15,575 bases of DNA from the NCBI GenBank assembly GCA_041180805.1, contig JBEGQX010000172.1, positions 1 through 15,575 of the forward strand, written 5' to 3'. The stretch comes from JBEGQX01 sp041180805 (GTDB lineage Bacteria; Planctomycetota; Planctomycetia; Gemmatales; Gemmataceae). Shown here piece by piece: positions 7,485 to 14,918 of this stretch (positions are counted from its first letter, which is position 1; the number at the start of each line of letters is the position of its first letter). The notes below the pieces were generated by a model. It was given only the letters and a program-made list of their open reading frames with translations. It made no database searches and was not told the origin of the DNA. A program made the translations under genes and the position numbers.

Positions 7485-8771
7485 ATGGCAACAATTTGCA
7501 TTAAAAACGGCAGAATTATTGACCCCTCCCAGGCAATCGATGCGATTTCAGATCTTTGGATTCAAGGGGAAAGAATTCTGGGAATAGGCCAAAACCTGGC
7601 ACCAAATGCAGACAGAATTATCGATGCTACCAATCAGATAGTATGCCCAGGATTGATTGACATGCATGTTCACCTCCGTGAACCAGGAAGGGAGGAAGAC
7701 GAAACCATTGCCACCGGAACAAGCTCAGCAATTGCTGGTGGGGTTACCTCGGTGGCCTGCATGCCAAACACTGAGCCCGCTCTGGATACCCAAGCTGCCG
7801 CTGAATTCGTGATCTTACAAGCCAAAAGAGCAGGGAATGCAAATGTTTTCCCCATTGGCGCAATCACCAAGGGAAGAGAAGGAAAAGAACTGGCAGAAAT
7901 TGGTGGCCTGGTAAATGGTGGGGCAGTGGCTTTCACCGATGATGGTTCGCCCGTTGTAAGTGCGGAAATCATGCGACGAGCCATGGAATACTGTAAAGGA
8001 TTCGACAAGGCCATTCTTAGCCACTCTGAAGACCTTGATTTAACCCGGGGAGGGGTGATGAACGAGGGCTTTGAAAGTATGAGGTTAGGCCTGCGAGGAC
8101 TTCCGGCAGCAGCCGAAGAAATCATGATTTATCGTGAAATCGCACTTGCTGAAATCACAGGCGCAAGAGCCCACATTCTTCATGTATCCTCCAAAGGAGG
8201 CGTGGAACTTATTCGACAAGGGAAGAAGAAAGGGATTCGGATTTCAGGGGAAGCCTGCCCCCACCATTTCACACTTACTGATGAATGCCTGAGAACTTTT
8301 GACAGTAACTACAAAATGTCACCGCCTTTGCGAACCCAATCAGATGTTGAGGCGATTCTAGAAGGATTGCGCGACAATACTTTGGAAGTTCTTGCGACAG
8401 ATCATGCACCGCACGCGCCTGAAAAGAAAATGCGGGAACTAGACCAAGCACCCAATGGCATCATCGGGCTGGAAACATTTTTGCCCATTTGCATTAAGGC
8501 ATTGATCCTACCAAAAGTGTTAACCTGGTCGCAAATGATCGAGAAAATGACCATAAATCCCGCAAAGGTGCTGGGGATAGACCGTGGCACTTTAAAGCAA
8601 AACGCGTTTGCGGATGTTATTGTGATCGACCCTGCCAAAGATTGGACAATTGACCCCACAAAATTCAAATCAAAAAGCAGAAACTGCCCTTTTGCAGGAT
8701 GGAAAGTAAAAGGAAGAGCGGAGTTGGTCATGGTTGGAGGAAATATCAAACAGGAAAAAAGTCCCTTATAA
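7485..8771 (+). CDS. pyrC: Dihydroorotase, class I
   Basis: A 428-aa zinc enzyme that reversibly cyclises N-carbamoyl-aspartate to dihydroorotate, the third step of de novo pyrimidine synthesis. The signature DMHVHLREPGREEDETI holds the metal ligands H61 and H63. FTDDG gives D153, which takes the metal-bridging place in the class I (Bacillus/Aquifex) type. Further ligands are H180 in LSHSED and H233 in LHVSS. The catalytic aspartate is D306 in ATDHAPH. The length (about 425-430 aa) is usual for the class. The nearest relatives by function are allantoinase and hydantoinase, but the full dihydroorotase signature and the MPNTEP motif favour pyrC. No pyrB is adjacent, so the common pyrBC pairing is absent here. 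ATG 7485 is the evident start, diverging from the dnaE2 operon across a 169-bp shared promoter region. Confidence 0.95.
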   Translation: MATICIKNGRIIDPSQAIDAISDLWIQGERILGIGQNLAPNADRIIDATNQIVCPGLIDMHVHLREPGREEDETIATGTSSAIAGGVTSVACMPNTEPALDTQAAAEFVILQAKRAGNANVFPIGAITKGREGKELAEIGGLVNGGAVAFTDDGSPVVSAEIMRRAMEYCKGFDKAILSHSEDLDLTRGGVMNEGFESMRLGLRGLPAAAEEIMIYREIALAEITGARAHILHVSSKGGVELIRQGKKKGIRISGEACPHHFTLTDECLRTFDSNYKMSPPLRTQSDVEAILEGLRDNTLEVLATDHAPHAPEKKMRELDQAPNGIIGLETFLPICIKALILPKVLTWSQMIEKMTINPAKVLGIDRGTLKQNAFADVIVIDPAKDWTIDPTKFKSKSRNCPFAGWKVKGRAELVMVGGNIKQEKSPL

Positions 8772-8809
8772 TGTTTATTAAAAAGGATTTGTGTAGCCAC
8801 CCACTTCGT

Positions 8810-8829
8810 GATCAAATACGATATTGATC
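8810..8829. repeat. Short inverted repeat before the riboswitch
   Basis: GATCAA (8810-8815) and TTGATC (8824-8829) form a perfect 6-bp inverted repeat with an 8-nt spacer, ending one base before the cobalamin aptamer. It has no T-tract, so it is not a convincing terminator for pyrC. It might be an operator for the riboswitch transcript or chance. Confidence 0.25.
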
Positions 8830-8992
8830 TGACAGGTGCCCTCTAATCCGTTTGATTGAGAGGGAGAATAGGGAAGACGGTGCAAATCCGTTGCGGGGCC
8901 GCCGCTGTAACCAGAAAAAGTCTCTCACAAATTTGCCACTGTGAAAACGGGAAGGCTGTGAGAGTTACTGGAAGCCAGAAGACCTGCCTGTT
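8830..8992 (+). promoter_or_regulatory. Cobalamin (vitamin B12) riboswitch aptamer
   Basis: The conserved blocks of the B12 riboswitch occur in the right order. The 5' closing strand ACAGG (8832-8836) pairs with CCTGT (8987-8991) as P1. Next come AATAGGGAAG and GGTGCAAATCCG (8879-8890), then the GCGGGGCCGCCGCTGTAACC core. A CTCTCACA/TGTGAGAG stem (8922-8929 with 8957-8964) encloses GCCACTGTGAAAACGGGAAGGC. The B12 box GAAGCCAGAAGACCTGCC is at 8971-8988. These features together are diagnostic of the family that binds adenosyl- or other cobalamins and usually turns expression off when the vitamin is plentiful. The gene it precedes is a DUF1559 pseudopilin-like protein, which is atypical. The ORFs that run through this stretch are not genes. 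Confidence 0.95.
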
Positions 8993-9016
8993 GAATATGG
9001 AACCCATGCTTCGGAC

Positions 9017-9053
9017 GCAGGCATTCGGGTGTTGTACTACGGTACTGGCCTGC
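9017..9053 (+). promoter_or_regulatory. Candidate switching hairpin of the riboswitch expression platform
   Basis: GCAGGC (9017-9022) can pair with GCCTGC (9048-9053), enclosing a small GTAC-TACG-GTAC hairpin (9034-9045). The same 5' arm, read as CAGGCA (9018-9023), can instead pair with TGCCTG (8985-8990), which includes the 3' strand of aptamer stem P1. The two pairings are mutually exclusive, as expected of a switch. Inferred from base pairing only. Confidence 0.4.
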
Positions 9054-9054
9054 C

Positions 9055-9090
9055 GTATCCTTGCGTTCATGTCTGAAAATGTAAGGATGC
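9055..9090 (+). promoter_or_regulatory. Shine-Dalgarno-sequestering stem of the riboswitch
   Basis: Bases 9055-9067 pair with 9078-9090 without mismatch (10 Watson-Crick and 3 G-U pairs) around a 10-nt loop. The 3' arm contains TAAGGA (9082-9087), the ribosome-binding site 6 nt before the GTG start at 9094. When folded, the stem would block translation of the downstream gene. No T-tract follows, so control is probably at translation rather than termination. Confidence 0.7.
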
Positions 9091-9093
9091 ACC

Positions 9094-9915
9094 GTGATTA
9101 AAGGCCAACATACCAAATCTGCTTTTACACTGATTGAACTTTTAGTTGTGATTGCAATCATTGCAATACTAATTGGACTTTTACTACCAGCAGTCCAGAA
9201 AGTCAGAGAGGCTGCAACCAGAATCCAATGTTCCAATAATATTAAACAACTGACCTTGGCAGTGATGAATTATGAAAGCACATTTCAGGTACTGCCCCTT
9301 AGTTACACCACTCCAAGTCCATCGGTTTGGCCTTATTCCACCACTTATTGGTTCGGGCTTGTGGATACAGCCAACAATGTGGATTCAACAAAAGGTATTC
9401 TGACAAATTATTACGAAAACAACTCAAAAGTAACCCAATGCCCTGCCTTGGACAAAGACAGGGTAAAATCTCCGTACATAAATACCAATGGAAATTATGC
9501 CACTGGTGGTTACGGCTACAATCGCTGCATTGGAACCACCTATTGGAATGCCGGTAATTGGACCAACCCGGTTTTCATGACCCGCAGAATGGTCGATTTT
9601 TCTTCAACATCCGGCACTTTTGCGTTTTCAGACACAGCTCTGGTGTCAACTTTTTCAAATCCAATTGTGGCCCAGGAATCCTACAGCATTGCGGCTCCTT
9701 TTGCCACTTTCAATGGTTCAACCCCACAGCCAACCACTCATTTCAGGCATTCCAGCGGAACTGCTACCGTGTCATTCCTTGACGGTCATATTGAAAGTAG
9801 ATCCGAAGTGACTTTCCCTAGTCCTGCAAGTTGGTCGGCTGCTGCCAACAAAATTAGATCCGACTTAAAAATCGGCTATCTTGCCGACAACAACATTCCT
9901 TACGATGGCAAGTAA
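9094..9915 (+). CDS. DUF1559 prepilin-type protein (H-X9-DG family)
   Basis: A 273-aa protein with a type IV prepilin/pseudopilin N-terminus: a short basic leader, then AFTLIELLVVIAIIAILIGLLLPAVQKVREAA. F11 is the predicted first mature residue and E15 the +5 glutamate. The residue before the cleavage site is alanine rather than the usual glycine. The rest matches the large planctomycete DUF1559 family, ending in FRHSSGTATVSFLDGHIE (H219, D230, G231), the H-X9-DG motif, here with ten rather than nine residues between H and D. Family members are thought to be exported and processed by a PilD-like peptidase; their molecular role is unknown. The GTG start at 9094 follows TAAGGA by 6 nt. The gene lies directly under a cobalamin riboswitch, so it is probably expressed when B12 is low. 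It might take part in a surface or secretion structure, but no pilus assembly gene is in the window. Confidence 0.92.
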   Translation: MIKGQHTKSAFTLIELLVVIAIIAILIGLLLPAVQKVREAATRIQCSNNIKQLTLAVMNYESTFQVLPLSYTTPSPSVWPYSTTYWFGLVDTANNVDSTKGILTNYYENNSKVTQCPALDKDRVKSPYINTNGNYATGGYGYNRCIGTTYWNAGNWTNPVFMTRRMVDFSSTSGTFAFSDTALVSTFSNPIVAQESYSIAAPFATFNGSTPQPTTHFRHSSGTATVSFLDGHIESRSEVTFPSPASWSAAANKIRSDLKIGYLADNNIPYDGK

Positions 9916-9982
9916 CTAGTCCTTCAAACCAGCGCTTTTTTCACTAATCTGAAAATAAGGATTAACAAGAAAGCGATTGATT

Positions 9983-10369
9983 ATGCCATTGCGTAGTCTA
10001 TTAAAATCCAAGATTCATAGAGCTACTGTTACGCAAGCTGACCTTGAATATGAAGGTAGCCTGACCTTGGATTTAGACTTATTGGAACTTGCTGATATTT
10101 TGCCCCATGAAGAGGTACACATCTGGAATGTTACCAGAGGAAGCCGTTTTCGCACCTATGCCATGGCAGGGGAACGAGGATCCGGGGTTGTGTGTGTGAA
10201 CGGCGCGGCAGCCCATCTTGCCGCCCCGGGAGATTTAATAATAATCGCAACTTACTCGTTCATCTCAGAACAAGAAAAAATACCAGATCCAAAAATCATT
10301 TTTGTTGATAAGACCAACAAACCCAAGGAACTTGGAAGAAAAGAAACTCCGGGTCCAAATAAAGCTTGA
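9983..10369 (+). CDS. panD: Aspartate 1-decarboxylase
   Basis: A 128-aa pyruvoyl enzyme that decarboxylates L-aspartate to beta-alanine for pantothenate and coenzyme A synthesis. The N-terminus LLKSKIHRATVTQADLEYEGSLTLD aligns with known PanD. The self-cleavage site is Gly25-Ser26, where the serine becomes the pyruvoyl group. SRFRTYAMAGERGSG and NGAAAH carry the conserved active-site region (the R and T/Y around RFxTY). The length is normal. ATG 9983 is chosen because it places the cleavage site as in E. coli PanD (Gly24-Ser25). A TTG two codons upstream (9977) is less likely. The gene follows the B12-controlled DUF1559 gene by 67 bp on the same strand with no clear terminator between, so read-through is possible. 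No panB or panC is nearby. Confidence 0.95.
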   Translation: MPLRSLLKSKIHRATVTQADLEYEGSLTLDLDLLELADILPHEEVHIWNVTRGSRFRTYAMAGERGSGVVCVNGAAAHLAAPGDLIIIATYSFISEQEKIPDPKIIFVDKTNKPKELGRKETPGPNKA

Positions 10370-10467
10370 ATTTCTTAAAGGCTATTAAAACAACTTTCCA
10401 TTCCTGCACTTGGCCGGGAAATAGCTTTAACTCGTGAAAATCAATGTTGGTATTCAGGTTTGAGAAA

Positions 10468-10540
<73 letters not shown>

Positions 10541-10551
10541 TTGTTTAAACC

Positions 10552-11664
10552 CTATTGTTTTAATGCTTCAGCTTTCTTTTGATACTCGGTATTTTTATAA
10601 GCAGGCTCCAGAAGTTTTTCCCTGGTTTGCCGTGAACGAATTGGATCATTTCTAGTTTTATCAAATAATAACATCAAATTAAAAAGAGCCTTGGAATGCT
10701 CCTCGGTGTCTTGGGAATATAAAGTGTCCACCTTTAAAAACTGCCAAAAAGCCTGCTCAGGAAGATTTTTCTTGAGATAATATTCCCCAAGAAGATTGAG
10801 CGCTTTTGCCCTGGAAAACGACTCATCTGTTCCTTCCAAGACATCCGCCAGGTCTTTATCCAACCCATCCAACTGTTCCTTGGCTAATTTCACCTGAGAT
10901 TTAACAAGTACCACTTGGACTCTTCTGGGATCACCAGGAGAAATGGTCTTTTCAACATCTGCCAGCTTTGTCTCAGCTTCGGTCAAACGATTCGCCTTAA
11001 ATAACAATTTGAGAACCAGAAAATCGGAGTCAATTTTCACTTCAGGGGGAACACCAGGCAGTTTGCTTAAAGATTGATAAGACTTTAATGCCTTATCAAC
11101 ATCGCCTTTGCCCTCATACAAGTCTGCCTGCGCCTTGAGAGCCTGCAAAGTCATCCAGGAATCAGGATTTTCTGCTACTATACCCGCAAGAGATTTCACA
11201 GCATCGTCAAAAGCTTCAGGATTCAACTTCGCTATTTCAGATTTTACTTTGGCAACACGAAATGAAAGATATTTAGATAGCCTGGAATCCGACTTAGCCT
11301 TGGGAGCAATGTCGGAAATATCCTTGACCGCTTCCTGCAATAGTTTCAATCTTTCGGAATCCTTGACATTAGGAAGAAATGCGCGAACCTCCTTCCCTAA
11401 AGCACTCTTCAATTCAATGGAACTTATGGCACTACTGTTGTAATTAACGGAGATAATATCAATTGAAGGTATCAGCTTGACTCCTTCCTTGCCTTTGATG
11501 GTTAAACCTTTCACACTGTCTGATTCAATTTTCCCATTTAGCTCCGTGTCGCCCTTTTTGCCAACCTTGTCGGAGTATTTAACCGAGTCTTGAGCAAGAA
11601 TGCCCACACAGAAGATCCATAAAAAAGCAAACCCGAAGATGATTCTTTTTAAGCAGGAAATCAT
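10552..11664 (-). CDS. Secreted TPR-like protein of unknown function
   Basis: A 370-aa protein that I cannot assign to a named gene. Residues 1-24 form a good signal peptide (basic start, hydrophobic core, GILA before QDS), so it is exported. Residues about 32-75 (TELNGKIESDSVKGLTIKGKEG) look like a small beta-strand domain of the type that precedes repeats in planctomycete exported proteins. From about 95 on it is helical, with TPR-like units such as WMTLQALKAQADLYEGKGDVDKALKSYQSL and FSRAKALNLLGEYYLKKNLPEQAFWQFLKV. Such repeats usually bind other proteins. The ATG overlaps the stop of the larger upstream gene as ATGA, so the two are probably co-translated and may work together. Confidence 0.82.
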   Translation of the reverse strand: MISCLKRIIFGFAFLWIFCVGILAQDSVKYSDKVGKKGDTELNGKIESDSVKGLTIKGKEGVKLIPSIDIISVNYNSSAISSIELKSALGKEVRAFLPNVKDSERLKLLQEAVKDISDIAPKAKSDSRLSKYLSFRVAKVKSEIAKLNPEAFDDAVKSLAGIVAENPDSWMTLQALKAQADLYEGKGDVDKALKSYQSLSKLPGVPPEVKIDSDFLVLKLLFKANRLTEAETKLADVEKTISPGDPRRVQVVLVKSQVKLAKEQLDGLDKDLADVLEGTDESFSRAKALNLLGEYYLKKNLPEQAFWQFLKVDTLYSQDTEEHSKALFNLMLLFDKTRNDPIRSRQTREKLLEPAYKNTEYQKKAEALKQ

Positions 11665-14600
11665 TTTTTGATCCCTCCCTTATTTGTTGCGGCAGGAGCA
11701 GGCTTGCGGTTTTTCGCAACCTCGAAAGCATCATTTAATTCTTTTTCCGACGCGAGCAAGTCATCAAATCGCTTCTTGGAATCAACACTGCCAAAATCAG
11801 GATTTGAATTTACCAAGTTGCTTATCAATGTTGCGGCATTATTTACATAAGATGCTTTTTTTGCCGCCTCAGTCTGCTGAAGGCCATACTTATACAAGGC
11901 GTAAACTGTGTGAAAGTAGGCTTCCAGATATTTCTCTTTAACTTGGTTATCAGAAGCAGATTTTGTGACAAGTTGTTTGACTAGCGCATTCGCCTGGGAA
12001 GACGCATTACCGTATTTATCTTGGGCCTCCAATTGTCTAATTCTTTCAAGCAAAGCATCAATATTTTTCGCTCCCCAACCAGGGGTTTTAGCATTGCCCA
12101 TCACGCTATCCATCAACTTATTAGCATCATCAAACTGCTTTAAAATCCGGTATTCCTTCAACATCAGCAATTCGATGCCCTGGTAAAGGGCTTTTGCCTT
12201 GGGATCGGAATCATCTTTGGGCTTTTCAGCACTTTTCAGAAGTTCCAACGCTTTTGCATTCAATTCCATGGTTGAGTAGTTCAATGCCACGAGGCGAATA
12301 AGCTCGTTGGAAAGCTTCTTCTGCTGTTTAACAACATCATCCAGCAAAACGGTGAACCCTTTTTTGGATGTCTCCAACGCCTTGGCATCATTCTTTTTTC
12401 TAAGTTCCTGAATCTGATCCCTAATCAGGGCATTTAGTTGAAGGAGCAATACATTGGAACCCGAAGCGTCCGCATCTGCACTAAGGTAACTTAATGCCTT
12501 TAAAACTTTCCTTGATTTTTCAATATCACCGATTTGGATATTAGCCCTCAAAGCCATCCCGAAAAGAGCGGATCCCAATTGAGGATTTGCTTTTATTTCT
12601 GGCAGAGCACCGGAACTCGCCTTGTCAACTATTGGATCAAGAGTTTTGGAAACATCTGCAAATTTCCCCTGATCAAAAGATGATGCGGACAATCCAAAGA
12701 ATGCAAACATTCCCAAGGATTCAAGATTGGAGGAGATTGCTTTTCTAACCTCATCATCCTTGGCCTGGTCGAGATCCAGGCGATACTTATTCAGATCCAC
12801 ACGAAGTATTTCAGAAAGCTTTTGCAACTCGGAAAATTTCTTGAGAGTGTAATATTCACTTCCCAACTTGGATTTCGCCACAAAGTAAACTTTGGCAACA
12901 CTGGGATCCCCCCCGGATTCAGGGGTCCCAATGGATTCAAATGCCTTTACTGCTTTTGCACGGAAGGAACCATCCTTAACCTCGCCCTCCGCGTTCAAAG
13001 CAGCATTACCAAGTTCATACATGCAAAATGGAAAAGCATGATAATTCGGGGTCACTACTTCCATAAGTTTTACGGCTTCCACGTACTTTTTATCTTTAAC
13101 CAAAAACAATCCGACTTGATGTCTTGCACTATCTCCAGGTGGCTCACCAGGCCATCGATCCATCATCATTTTGGCAAACTGCGACATTTCATTTTTCATT
13201 GCGGTGAGTTTATCTTCAGGGGCACCAGCTTTTTCCATTTCAGCGATCTTTTGCCCGTAGGCACCAAGCGTGTAGATGGATGTTATGGCTGCCTGAGTTG
13301 ATCTTGGGTCATCAATCACAAACTGTTTTCCCACCAAAATAGCCTGATCAATATTCTTTTGATTCAAGTGATAAAACGCCAGCATGGCACGGGCGTTATT
13401 CACCTCGTACTGATTTTGCCCACCACCTTTTTTCATCGTTTCCTTGGCTTCCTTGGTATCAAGGCCAAGCTTCAAGGATTCTAAAATTGCATCTGTCCTG
13501 GCTTTCCGCTTCTTTTCTAAATCTTCAGCATTGGTTGCCTTGCCTTCCTCTTCGGCAATCTGGCTGATCTCGTATTGGGCTCTTGTGTAAAAATCTTCAA
13601 AGGATTTCAAATCGGAAACTTTCTTGGAGAAAGCCCCTTGTTCTTTCATCAAGTTTAATTTGAGATTTCTGGCCTCGTCTGTGAACTCATTCTCAGCCTG
13701 TTCAATTTCGCTTAACTGCCTTCGGGCTTGGGAAAGAAAGTTAGTTTTCAATTGAGCATTAGTGGCAGGGGTCTTTTTGTATTGGTCGATGTAATTTTTT
13801 GCCAACAACATTCTTACGCCGTAACTTTCAGGCGTTTTTAGATAACCCTTGTAATCTGTAAGCCATGCCTGCCCATTTTTTTCAATAATGGTCTCAACAT
13901 TTTTCTCCGAAGGTTCTGGAGCATCTTTAACAACTTGTAGATAAAAATACCTCGCAAGCCTTTTCGCATCATTGGCAGCTTTATTTGCGGGCGGTGCCAA
14001 AAGAATTTCATTAAGTTTTGGCCTGGCTTTTTTGGGTTCACCATTCTCCATGACGAACAATGCGGACCAAGCCCTGGCTTTCCAATTGTTGGGATCGGAT
14101 TCCGGCTTTGCGGAGGCTATTTTTTCCATTTCCTTGCTTGCCTCGGTGATTTTATTTGCCCGATCCACCCGATCCTTGTCTTTTCCAGTATCAACAATGG
14201 TTTTAGCCTCGTCGTAAAAAGTCAGAGCGTAATCAAGTTCGGCTTGAGAAATCTTATCCGAAAGGCTTTTTTGTTCGGTAGAGGGTTGCAATTTTGCAAG
14301 ATCCGCATTCATCCCAGCAATTAAACCCTTTAACTGATTTCGTGCGTCTAAAATCTGTTTTCGGGCCTCGGAAGCCTTTGCAAGTTTATCCTCAGTTTTT
14401 CGATTGGCAGCAATTTCCGAAATATTCGTTTTCGCAAGAAGGAGACTTAAATTTGCAAGATCCAGTTTTGCTTCCGTTGTTCTTGGATTCGCTGGATTAG
14501 CAGCTATGAATTTTTTCATCTGTTCCATAACACCGCGGTACAGGGTTTGTCGACGCGATTTATCCTGTTCGGCGATTGCCTTGGCAAGCTGGGTTTTGGC

Positions 14601-14804
14601 CATTTCCAATGGAAGCCCAATCTTAAACTCAGGTGAGGAAGTCTTTTCCAGAACTTTTAGATAATCCAAAGCCAGGTCCACATCCCCGCGAGCCCTTAAA
14701 CCTTCGACAAATTGGATATCCAATTGCTCTCGGGCAGTCTGGGCAAAAACCAAAACAGGTCCAACGATCGCAGAAATGATAAACAACGCTGCCAAGCGCA
14801 ACAT
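11661..14804 (-). CDS. Large secreted helical-repeat (TPR-like) protein of unknown function
   Basis: A 1047-aa protein, not recognised as a named gene. Residues 1-21 are a signal peptide (MLRLAALFIISAIVGPVLVFA, cut before QTA). The rest is almost entirely alpha-helical, rich in Ala, Lys, Leu and Glu, with degenerate TPR-like units, for example DVDLALDYLKVLEK, NNARAMLAFYHLNQKNIDQAILVGKQFV and KKFSELQKLSEIL. This implies a long solenoid in the periplasm or paryphoplasm. The C-terminus is basic and Pro/Ala-rich (NRKPAPAATNKGGIKK). No catalytic motif, membrane span or lipobox is visible. AGGTGA lies a few bases before ATG 14804. It overlaps the next gene by ATGA, so the two form an operon. A scaffold or tethering role is plausible but unproven. 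Confidence 0.83.
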   Translation of the reverse strand: MLRLAALFIISAIVGPVLVFAQTAREQLDIQFVEGLRARGDVDLALDYLKVLEKTSSPEFKIGLPLEMAKTQLAKAIAEQDKSRRQTLYRGVMEQMKKFIAANPANPRTTEAKLDLANLSLLLAKTNISEIAANRKTEDKLAKASEARKQILDARNQLKGLIAGMNADLAKLQPSTEQKSLSDKISQAELDYALTFYDEAKTIVDTGKDKDRVDRANKITEASKEMEKIASAKPESDPNNWKARAWSALFVMENGEPKKARPKLNEILLAPPANKAANDAKRLARYFYLQVVKDAPEPSEKNVETIIEKNGQAWLTDYKGYLKTPESYGVRMLLAKNYIDQYKKTPATNAQLKTNFLSQARRQLSEIEQAENEFTDEARNLKLNLMKEQGAFSKKVSDLKSFEDFYTRAQYEISQIAEEEGKATNAEDLEKKRKARTDAILESLKLGLDTKEAKETMKKGGGQNQYEVNNARAMLAFYHLNQKNIDQAILVGKQFVIDDPRSTQAAITSIYTLGAYGQKIAEMEKAGAPEDKLTAMKNEMSQFAKMMMDRWPGEPPGDSARHQVGLFLVKDKKYVEAVKLMEVVTPNYHAFPFCMYELGNAALNAEGEVKDGSFRAKAVKAFESIGTPESGGDPSVAKVYFVAKSKLGSEYYTLKKFSELQKLSEILRVDLNKYRLDLDQAKDDEVRKAISSNLESLGMFAFFGLSASSFDQGKFADVSKTLDPIVDKASSGALPEIKANPQLGSALFGMALRANIQIGDIEKSRKVLKALSYLSADADASGSNVLLLQLNALIRDQIQELRKKNDAKALETSKKGFTVLLDDVVKQQKKLSNELIRLVALNYSTMELNAKALELLKSAEKPKDDSDPKAKALYQGIELLMLKEYRILKQFDDANKLMDSVMGNAKTPGWGAKNIDALLERIRQLEAQDKYGNASSQANALVKQLVTKSASDNQVKEKYLEAYFHTVYALYKYGLQQTEAAKKASYVNNAATLISNLVNSNPDFGSVDSKKRFDDLLASEKELNDAFEVAKNRKPAPAATNKGGIKK

Positions 14805-14918
14805 GGTTCACCTAAATTTAAAAGAGGAGTTGCAAATCTTCGGGTATGACAATCAAAACCCTATCCAATTATTCCAAAAATAAGCGAGCATTCCTAGTAA
14901 AAACCCATTCATCAGAGT

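Noticed and set aside
8843..9101. Several ORFs on both strands through 8843-9236
   Set aside because: They run through the cobalamin aptamer and expression platform, whose conserved RNA blocks explain the sequence.
10377..10428. AAAGGCTATT/AATAGCTTT inverted repeat between panD and the tRNA as a terminator
   Set aside because: The loop is over 30 nt, one base is bulged and there is no T-tract on the plus strand, so a terminator call is not supported.
12822..13301. A 159-codon plus-strand ORF opposite the large repeat protein
   Set aside because: It is antisense to a long, compositionally consistent coding frame with signal peptide and repeats, and has no recognisable domain.
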